A stretch of DNA of 7,109 nucleotides. Origin: an uncultured Chloroflexota bacterium (GTDB lineage Bacteria; Chloroflexota; Limnocylindria; Limnocylindrales; CSP1-4). The notes beneath the pieces are model-generated. The model worked only from the letters and a program-made list of their open reading frames with translations, was not told the DNA's origin and ran no database searches. The translations under genes and the position numbers were made by a program. The stretch covers positions 1 to 7,109 of the forward strand of contig CAIYZX010000562.1 of NCBI GenBank assembly GCA_903930745.1, written 5' to 3'. This document shows, one piece after another, positions 1 to 5,217 of this stretch. Each line of letters starts with the position of its first letter. Positions within the stretch are counted from its first letter, which is position 1.

Positions 1-38
1 CGATCGATCGCGATGAAGGCCAGCTGCTCCCTGCTCAC
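1..38 (-). CDS. Possible start of the next gene, cut by left edge
   Basis: A GTG at 38-36 opens a frame that runs to the edge, reading MSREQLAFIAID followed by an incomplete codon. It lies 27 bp after the 96-residue gene on the same strand. There is no clear Shine-Dalgarno sequence: only a G-rich stretch directly abuts the GTG. Twelve residues are too few to name a family. The operon layout and the hydrophobic LAFIAID opening make a real gene plausible, but a chance open frame is equally possible. Confidence 0.35.
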   Translation of the reverse strand, partial: MSREQLAFIAID

Positions 39-65
39 CCCGCCGATGCTACCAGCGCCGGAGGG

Positions 66-356
66 TCAGGCGTCCCATCCGTCCAGCTCGTCGATCTCCT
101 CGAGCCGCTCGATGAGCGCCTCGATCCCGATCTCGTCGCGGAGGAGCTCCGAGGCAACCGGCGACTGGCCGCCGAACAGCTCGCGCAGCACCGGGTCGAA
201 GAAGAGCATGGCGGGAGCGCCAAGGGGCCGGTACGGGCGGCTCGCCTCGAGGAAGTGGACCGCAGTGCCCGTGCAACCGCGCAGCCGGATCTCGCGGGCG
301 ACGGCCTCAACCAGCGCCTCGCGGCGCTCGTCAACGGGCTCGTACGGGAAGGTCAC
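66..356 (-). CDS. Small hypothetical protein, 96 residues
   Basis: I do not recognise this family. From the GTG start it encodes 96 residues: a strand-like VTFPYEPVD opening, an amphipathic helix (about 10-27, alternating E/R with A, L, V), a central segment VHFLEASRPYRPLGAPAMLFFDPVLRELFG (about 33-62, shown as positions only for the whole), and a strongly acidic C-terminal helix (about 69-96) ending DELDGWDA. There is no signal peptide, transmembrane segment or metal-binding cysteine motif; the single cysteine is C28. The case for a real gene: the tight 7-bp gap after alr, codon positions with G/C-rich third bases, and a sensible soluble-protein composition that the overlapping frames (arginine/serine-rich) lack. 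A longer version beginning at the ATG at 449 would overlap alr by 86 bases with a proline-rich leader and is less likely. It may act with the operon's products, but nothing in the sequence says how. Confidence 0.65.
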   Translation of the reverse strand: MTFPYEPVDERREALVEAVAREIRLRGCTGTAVHFLEASRPYRPLGAPAMLFFDPVLRELFGGQSPVASELLRDEIGIEALIERLEEIDELDGWDA

Positions 357-363
357 GCGAAGA

Positions 364-1680
364 TCAACCTCGGGATGGGGCGGCGGGCTGGTCCGGTGCG
401 GCGGCAAGCCACCGGGTGGACGCCCCGGCGAGCATGCGCATGCCCGCAATGGAGCCCGCGGAATGGTACACCCGGGCCAGGCGGCGGGACATCCCGGCGA
501 GGACCTCGTGGGTGATCGTGGTGCCGGTGCGCGCCAGCTCTGGCGCGGTGATCCGCTCGTCGCCCTGGGCGCCGAGGAGCACGAACTCGTCGTCCTCGGT
601 CACCGGGGCACCGGGCACGTCCGTGACGTCGGCCATGATCCCGTCCATCGCCACCCGCCCCACGAGCGGCACGCGCACACCGCGCACCAGTGCCTCGGAG
701 CGGTCCGTCAGGAAGCGGCGCCAGCCGTCCGCGTAGCCGATGGGCAGCGTGGCGATCCGCGATGGACGCGACGCGCGCCACGACGGGCCGTACGACACGC
801 CGTGACCGGCAGGCAGGACCTCCACGCGAACGGGGCGGGCCCGGACCTCCATGACGGGGCGAAGCCCGGCTGCCAGCACGGCATATTCGGGTGACGCCTC
901 CAGGCCGTCGGGCAGCAGCCCGTAGAGGGCCAGCCCCAGCCGCGCGGCATCCCAGCGCCGGACGTCGCCCACCACCACCGTCCCGGAGCCGCCGATGTGC
1001 CGGCGCAGCGGTGTGCCATCGGCCCCGGCCGGCACATCATCGCCCAGTGATGCCAGCATGGCCTCGAAACGGCCATCCTGGCCGGAGCGGCTCGCCGGGT
1101 CATCGGCCGCCGCGAAGTGCGTCCAGATCCCCTCGAGGCGCACGCCCCTCGCCGCCGCGATCCGCGCCAGCGCCGCGCGAACCTCGCCGGGGAGCACGCC
1201 GCCGCGCCCCAGGCCCGTCTCCACCTCCAGGTGCACCACGAGCGGACCGAGCCCCGGGTCCCCATCGGAGGCCGCCTCGGCCGCCGTGAGGATGCGCTCG
1301 CAGAGGAGACCCGGGCCCAGCGCCGTCGCCACCCCCAGCCGCATCGCCTCCTCCACGGAGGTCTCCGGGATGGGATAGAGCACGAGAATGGGCAGCGTGA
1401 CGCCGCCCTCGCGCAACTCCACTGCCTCGTCGAACGTGGCCACAGACAGCCCGTCCGCACCCGCTGCCTCGAGGGCGAGAGAGACCGGCAGGGCGCCATG
1501 CCCGTACGCGTCCGCCTTCACGACCGGCTCCGCGCGCACCCCCGGACCCGCGCCCTGGCGCAGGATCTCGAGGTTGGCGACAAGCGCCCCGAGGTCGATC
1601 TCCAGCCAGGCCGTCCGCCCGAGGGCAGGCAGTCCGGCGCAGCGCAGGCGCTCCTCGATGGACGCCTCCGCAATGCTCAC
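364..1680 (-). CDS. alr: Alanine racemase
   Basis: Pyridoxal-phosphate enzyme that interconverts L- and D-alanine, supplying D-Ala for peptidoglycan. From the GTG start it has 438 residues against about 360-390 for the family: about 20 extra at the N-terminus and about 35 after the usual end at RRLARVY (399-405). The TIM-barrel half shows AWLEIDLGALVANL at 24-37 and the cofactor lysine K55 in VVKADAYGHG. Also present are R159 in ETGLGRGG, H188 in WTHFAAAD, R247 in ARLGLALYG, the second catalytic base Y297 in HGVSYG, GYADGW at 315-320 and MDG at 345-347. Two places differ from the usual family pattern: the phosphate loop reads HIGGSGT (228-234) where HxANSAA is common, and the usual tyrosine of TINYEV is H391 in ITHEVL. 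Catalytic residues are intact, so I expect activity. It follows nnrD by 2 bp and precedes the next gene by 7 bp. Confidence 0.95.
   Translation of the reverse strand: MSIAEASIEERLRCAGLPALGRTAWLEIDLGALVANLEILRQGAGPGVRAEPVVKADAYGHGALPVSLALEAAGADGLSVATFDEAVELREGGVTLPILVLYPIPETSVEEAMRLGVATALGPGLLCERILTAAEAASDGDPGLGPLVVHLEVETGLGRGGVLPGEVRAALARIAAARGVRLEGIWTHFAAADDPASRSGQDGRFEAMLASLGDDVPAGADGTPLRRHIGGSGTVVVGDVRRWDAARLGLALYGLLPDGLEASPEYAVLAAGLRPVMEVRARPVRVEVLPAGHGVSYGPSWRASRPSRIATLPIGYADGWRRFLTDRSEALVRGVRVPLVGRVAMDGIMADVTDVPGAPVTEDDEFVLLGAQGDERITAPELARTGTTITHEVLAGMSRRLARVYHSAGSIAGMRMLAGASTRWLAAAPDQPAAPSRG
368..371 (-). promoter_or_regulatory. Possible ribosome binding site of the 96-residue gene
   Basis: The coding strand reads CGAGGTTGATCTTCGC then GTG. 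GAGG at 371-368 lies in the last codons of alr, 11 bases before the GTG at 356-354. The spacing is a little long, so the start is likely but not certain. Confidence 0.4.
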
Positions 1681-1682
1681 CG

Positions 1683-2762
1683 CTACCCCTCCACCGGCGG
1701 CGCCGATTCGCGGGCGTCGCCGTGCCCGCCAACGTGGCGCAATCCGAAGCCAAGCCGGCGTCCCGTTCGCTGGCGGTCGGCGAGCGCGGAGAGGCGCTTG
1801 CGCACCATCGGCATCGCATCGGGCAGGTCCGAGGCCAGCAGGCCCGCGTCTCCCAGCCGGTCGCGCACCGCCTCGCCTGCGAGACCGTGGAGGTAGACGC
1901 CCAGGCACGCGGCGTCGAACGGCACCAGCCCCTGGGCCAGCAGCGCACCGATGGACCCTGCGAGGACGTCGCCCGTGCCGCCGGAGGCCATCGCCGGGTT
2001 CTCGAACGGCGCCACCGCCACCTGGCCGCCGGGCGTGGCGATCACCGTGTTCGCCCCCTTGAGGACCACCACCTGGCCCCACTCGGTCGCCGCGTCGCCC
2101 GCGGCACGGACGCGCGCGGCGTCATCGGCGTTCAGGTCGCCATCGTCCGCCGGATCGTGGCCGGCGCCCGCGCGCAGCCGGATGAACTCGCCAACGTGCG
2201 GCGTGAGGACGCAGGGTCGCGTGACGTCCCGCCACCACTCCTCGGCGGACGCCAGGGTCCGCAGCGCCTCCGCGTCCAGCACCGCGGGGGGTCCAACCGC
2301 CTCCTCGGGCGCCGTCAGCACGAGCCGCAGCAGGTCGCTGTTCGCCAGCGAGGGCCGGAGCCCGGGACCGATGACCAGCGCGTCGTGCTCGTTGTCCAGG
2401 ATCTTCGCGAGGGCGGGCTCCGGATCCACCTCCTCGACATCGTCCTCCGGGAGGGCCATCGTCGTGGCCTCCACCACCTTGGACGCGAAGAGCGGCTGGA
2501 GCGACTCGGGGACGGCCAGCGTCACAAGGCCTGACCCGGCGCGGCCTGCTGCACGACAGACCAGGAGTGCGGCGCCCGCGTAGTCCAGGGACCCGGCGAT
2601 CACCAGCACGCGCCCGAAGGTGCCCTTGTGCCCGCGCGCCTCGCGAACCGGGATGAGCCGGGCCATGGACTCGTCGTCCAGGCGCGCCGTGCCTTCCGGG
2701 ATGCTGTTGGCGGCGTTCTCCTCGTGGCGCCGGCCAAAGCCAACGGGTCGCCGATCAGCCAT
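1683..2762 (-). CDS. nnrD: ADP/ATP-dependent (S)-NAD(P)H-hydrate dehydratase
   Basis: Repairs damaged cofactor: it dehydrates the S form of NADHX/NADPHX back to NAD(P)H at the expense of ADP or ATP. It has the ribokinase-like fold of the YjeF C-terminal (CARKD) domain. Seen in the 359 residues: HKGTFGRVLVIAGS at 45-58 with YAGAA at 61-65; ALVIGPGL at 128-135; VLDAEAL at 161-167; LTPHVGEF at 186-193 (V where proline is usual in LTPHPGE); VVLKGANTV at 232-240; and NPAMASGGTGDVLAG at 255-269, with the expected catalytic base D265. Many bacteria fuse this domain to an N-terminal NAD(P)HX epimerase (NnrE); here only about 40 low-complexity residues precede the domain, so the epimerase must be encoded elsewhere. 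The last 35 residues are also outside the domain. It overlaps acpS by 8 bp (ATGGCTGA) and is followed by alr after 2 bp. Confidence 0.93.
   Translation of the reverse strand: MADRRPVGFGRRHEENAANSIPEGTARLDDESMARLIPVREARGHKGTFGRVLVIAGSLDYAGAALLVCRAAGRAGSGLVTLAVPESLQPLFASKVVEATTMALPEDDVEEVDPEPALAKILDNEHDALVIGPGLRPSLANSDLLRLVLTAPEEAVGPPAVLDAEALRTLASAEEWWRDVTRPCVLTPHVGEFIRLRAGAGHDPADDGDLNADDAARVRAAGDAATEWGQVVVLKGANTVIATPGGQVAVAPFENPAMASGGTGDVLAGSIGALLAQGLVPFDAACLGVYLHGLAGEAVRDRLGDAGLLASDLPDAMPMVRKRLSALADRQRTGRRLGFGLRHVGGHGDARESAPPVEG
1686..1692 (-). promoter_or_regulatory. Ribosome binding site of alr
   Basis: The coding strand reads GGTGGAGGGGTAGCG then GTG. GGAGGGG lies five bases before the GTG at 1680-1678 and overlaps the last nnrD codons and its TAG stop. 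It supports the GTG start and excludes the far-upstream start in the same open frame, which lies inside nnrD. Confidence 0.8.
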
Positions 2763-3336
2763 TGCCGCCCTCCACCGCGTCCGCCACCTCGGCGGCGAGC
2801 GCATTGTGCTCCTCGTGCAGCCTGCGCAGCCGGTCCATCCGGGCCATCAGCGCACGCTCCCGGTCGTTCAGCCGCTCGTCGATGTCGAGCGGGAAGACGT
2901 ACTTGCCGCCCGCCGTCCGCACGCCGAAGGCCACGGCCACCGCGAACTCGGACTCGTGGCTGATGGAGACCGCCACGCGGCCCATCCCCAGCTGCTCCGC
3001 GCGCTGGGCGGCACGCCCGTGCAGGATGATGTTCGGCTGCCCGGTGGGCATCCGCTCCACCTCGATGTCCCGCCAGCCCACGCCCCGGACGCCCAGGCCC
3101 AGGACCTTCGAGACGGCCTCCTTGGCCGCCCACCGCCCGGCGAACGTCTCGGGGCGCTGGCGCACGTAGCGCTGCTCACGTGGCGTGAGGACCCGGTCCG
3201 CGAACCGCTGGCCGAACTTGGCGATGGCGCTGGCGATCCGCTCCACCTTGACGATGTCGACGCCCACCTCGGTGGTGCCGGCCGGGACCATGCCCTGCGG
3301 CAGCTGCGGATCCCGCGCGGGCTCCGGGCGGGCCAT
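2755..3336 (-). CDS. acpS: Holo-[acyl-carrier-protein] synthase with C-terminal extension
   Basis: Transfers the 4'-phosphopantetheine arm of coenzyme A to a serine of apo-ACP, activating fatty-acid synthesis. The AcpS core spans about residues 23-140: VGVDIVKVERI with metal-binding D27, then the FAGRWAAKEAVSKVLG stretch with metal-binding E73 and K77, then VSISHESEFAVAVA at 123-136. Tryptophan replaces the usual phenylalanine in the RFAAKEA motif. AcpS proteins are normally about 120-140 residues. This one is 193 because of a short N-terminal leader (about 22 residues) and 53 residues after the core, charged, predicted mainly helical with leucine/methionine heptad spacing, and of unknown function. 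The start follows the glmS stop by 3 bp and has a GGAG six bases upstream. Its TGA lies within the first codons of nnrD (8-bp overlap), so the two are probably translationally coupled. The placement between glmS and nnrD-alr is a known gene neighbourhood in high-GC bacteria. Confidence 0.93.
   Translation of the reverse strand: MARPEPARDPQLPQGMVPAGTTEVGVDIVKVERIASAIAKFGQRFADRVLTPREQRYVRQRPETFAGRWAAKEAVSKVLGLGVRGVGWRDIEVERMPTGQPNIILHGRAAQRAEQLGMGRVAVSISHESEFAVAVAFGVRTAGGKYVFPLDIDERLNDRERALMARMDRLRRLHEEHNALAAEVADAVEGGNG
2769..2773 (-). promoter_or_regulatory. Ribosome binding site of nnrD
   Basis: The coding strand reads GGTGGAGGGCGGCA then ATG. GGAGG sits six bases before the ATG at 2762-2760 and lies within the last acpS codons. 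This selects the 359-residue nnrD start; the alternative ATG at 2804 would add an arginine-rich 14-residue leader and lies deep inside acpS. Confidence 0.75.
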
Positions 3337-3339
3337 CCC

Positions 3340-5169
3340 CTACTCCACCGTCACGGACTTGGCGAGGTTGCGCGGCTGGTCCACGTCGTTGCCACGCGCC
3401 AGCGCCGTGTGGTACGCGAACAGCTGGAGCGGGATGACCGCGAGGACCGGCGAGAGCGCCTCGTGCGTGGGCGGCACGAAGACCACCTCATCGGCGAACC
3501 GGCCGATGGCCTCGTCACCCTCGGTGGCCACCGCGATCACCCTGGCGTCGCGGGCGCGGCCCTCCATCACGTTGCTCATGAGCTTGTCGTAGACGCGGCT
3601 GCGCGTGGCGACGGCCACGAGCGGGCACTCCGCGTCCAGCAGCGAGATGGGCCCGTGCTTGAGCTCGCCCGCGGCATAGCCCTCGGCGTGGATGTAGCTG
3701 ACCTCCTTCAGCTTCAGCGCGCCCTCGAGGGCCGCCGGGAAGGAGTAGCCGCGACCGATGAACATGAACCCCCGGGAGCCCGCGTAGCGCTGCGCCATTG
3801 CCGGCACGTGGGCCGCAAGCTCCAGGGTCCGGGCGGCCGCCTCCGGGAGGTGGCGCAGCGCGGCGCCCAGCTCCAGCTCGGCAGCCTCCGCCATCGCGCC
3901 GCGCGCCTTGGCGATCGTCGCCGCCAGCGTCACGAGCGTGGTGACCTGGGTCACGAACGTCTTGGACGCGGCCACCGCGATCTCGGGGCCCGCCTGGAGG
4001 AACATGACCGCGTCCGCCTCGCGCGTGATCGCGGAGCCCACGGTGTTGGTGATGGCCACGATGGGGCAGCCCTGCTCGCGCGCCCAGCGGGTCGGGGCGA
4101 TGGTGTCCGCGGTCTCGCCGGACTGGGTCACGGCCACGACGAGCGTGTTCGTGTCCACGGGCGGCGGCGAGTAGCGGAACTCCGACCCCACGGTCACGCG
4201 GGACGGCAGCCCGGTCCACTCCTGGAGCGCGGCCGCGCCCACCATGGCCGCGTAGTACGCAGTGCCGCAGGCGACCAGCTCCACCCGCGTGACGCGGCGG
4301 AACGTGTCCGCCATCTCGTCCAGCTCCGGGGCGGCCACGCCGCCTGCGGGGCTCACGCGCCCGGCCAGGCTCTGGGCAAGCGCCTCGGGCTGCTCGTGGA
4401 TCTCCTTCTCCATGAACGTGGCGTGCCCGCCCTTCTCGGCGGCCTCCGGCGTCCAGTCGATGGTGCTGACCGGGCGGTCCAGCGGCTCGCCCGTGAGGCT
4501 GGTGATCGTCACGCCGGTGGGCCGCACGTCCGCGATGTCGCCCTCCTGGAGGAAGACCACCTTGTCCGTGTGGGCGAGGATGGCGGCGACGTCGCTGGCG
4601 AGGAAGCTCTCCTCGCCGTTGAGACCCACCACGAGCGGCACGTTGTGGCGTGCGCCGATGAGGCGGCTGCGCTCGCCGCGGTGCATCACGACCAGCGCGT
4701 ACGCGCCCTCCACGCGGCCGAGGGCCTCGCGCACCGCCGCGGAGAGGTCGCCCTGGTAGGCGTCCTCCACGAGGTGGGCCAGCGCCTCCGTGTCCGTCTC
4801 GGAGCGCAGCGCGTGGCCCCTGGCCTCCAGCTCGTCCCGGAGCTCGCGGAAGTTCTCGATGATCCCGTTGTGGACCACCGTGATCTCGCCGGTGCAGTCC
4901 TGGTGGGGATGCGCGTTCAGGTCGTTGGGGCGGCCGTGGGTGGCCCAGCGGGTGTGCGCCACGCCCAGCGAGGCGTGCGGGGTCCGGTCCGCGATCGCGG
5001 CCTGGAGGTTGACGAGCTTGCCCGCCTTCTTCTCCACGAAGAGGGCGCCCTCCTCGTCCACGAGGGCGATGCCGGCGGAGTCGTATCCGCGGTACTCGAG
5101 GCGGCCGAGGCCTTCAATGAGGATGGGGCCCGCTTCACGAGGACCGGTGTAACCGACGATGCCGCACAT
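3340..5169 (-). CDS. glmS: Glutamine-fructose-6-phosphate aminotransferase (isomerizing)
   Basis: Makes glucosamine-6-phosphate from fructose-6-phosphate and glutamine, the entry step of UDP-GlcNAc synthesis. The 609-residue length is typical. The start is fixed by MCGIVGYTG: the cysteine must be exposed after Met removal to act as the N-terminal nucleophile. The glutaminase half (to about 240) carries R74-W75, H78, N101-G102 in VVHNGIIENF and D126. The first SIS domain (about 285-425) holds CGTAYY at 301-306 and TQSGETADT at 348-356, plus AASKTF at 400-405. The second SIS domain (about 450-590) has GRGYSFPAALEGALKLKE ending at the catalytic-type E489, and H505 in ELKHGP. The tail DQPRNLAKSVTVE carries the lysine (K604) that opens the sugar ring. 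Everything needed for activity is present. It ends 3 bp before acpS. No frameshift is seen, and no ribozyme precedes it, so control is likely at the operon level. Confidence 0.98.
   Translation of the reverse strand: MCGIVGYTGPREAGPILIEGLGRLEYRGYDSAGIALVDEEGALFVEKKAGKLVNLQAAIADRTPHASLGVAHTRWATHGRPNDLNAHPHQDCTGEITVVHNGIIENFRELRDELEARGHALRSETDTEALAHLVEDAYQGDLSAAVREALGRVEGAYALVVMHRGERSRLIGARHNVPLVVGLNGEESFLASDVAAILAHTDKVVFLQEGDIADVRPTGVTITSLTGEPLDRPVSTIDWTPEAAEKGGHATFMEKEIHEQPEALAQSLAGRVSPAGGVAAPELDEMADTFRRVTRVELVACGTAYYAAMVGAAALQEWTGLPSRVTVGSEFRYSPPPVDTNTLVVAVTQSGETADTIAPTRWAREQGCPIVAITNTVGSAITREADAVMFLQAGPEIAVAASKTFVTQVTTLVTLAATIAKARGAMAEAAELELGAALRHLPEAAARTLELAAHVPAMAQRYAGSRGFMFIGRGYSFPAALEGALKLKEVSYIHAEGYAAGELKHGPISLLDAECPLVAVATRSRVYDKLMSNVMEGRARDARVIAVATEGDEAIGRFADEVVFVPPTHEALSPVLAVIPLQLFAYHTALARGNDVDQPRNLAKSVTVE
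3343..3346 (-). promoter_or_regulatory. Ribosome binding site of acpS, inside the glmS stop region
   Basis: The coding strand reads GGTGGAGTAGGGG then ATG. GGAG lies six bases before the ATG at 3336-3334 and overlaps the last glmS codons (GTG GAG TAG). This supports the upstream acpS start over the internal ATG at 3291, which has only a weak CAGGG before it. Confidence 0.7.
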
Positions 5170-5217
5170 GCTGGTGTGTCTGTCTCCCTACCGGCCCAGC
5201 GTGTCCCGGCCGGGCGG
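5170..5217 (-). other. 48-bp glmM-glmS gap with a short inverted repeat
   Basis: This is the longest non-coding stretch in the window. CCGGCC at 5191-5196 and GGCCGG at 5208-5213 could pair as a 6-bp stem around an 11-base loop, but no T-run follows on the coding strand, so it is not a typical intrinsic terminator. The gap is far too short for a glmS ribozyme. The only Shine-Dalgarno-like sequence, AGGGAG at 5189-5184, ends 14 bases before the glmS ATG, longer than usual. Confidence 0.45.

Noticed and set aside
1..10. cgatcgatcg self-complementary start
   Set aside because: Short overlapping GATC-type repeat at the window edge; too short to be meaningful.
364..2082. 572-residue version of alanine racemase
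   Set aside because: The first 134 residues are Gly/Arg/Pro-rich and overlap nnrD by about 400 bases. The GTG at 1680 has a well-placed GGAGGGG and begins just before the normal Alr N-terminus.
2763..2804. Upstream ATG for nnrD
   Set aside because: It would add 14 Arg/Trp-rich residues inside the acpS coding region, whereas the ATG at 2762 has GGAGG six bases upstream.
5170..5217. glmS ribozyme or intrinsic terminator
   Set aside because: The gap is only 48 bp, no T-run follows the short stem, and the downstream gene keeps the same direction.
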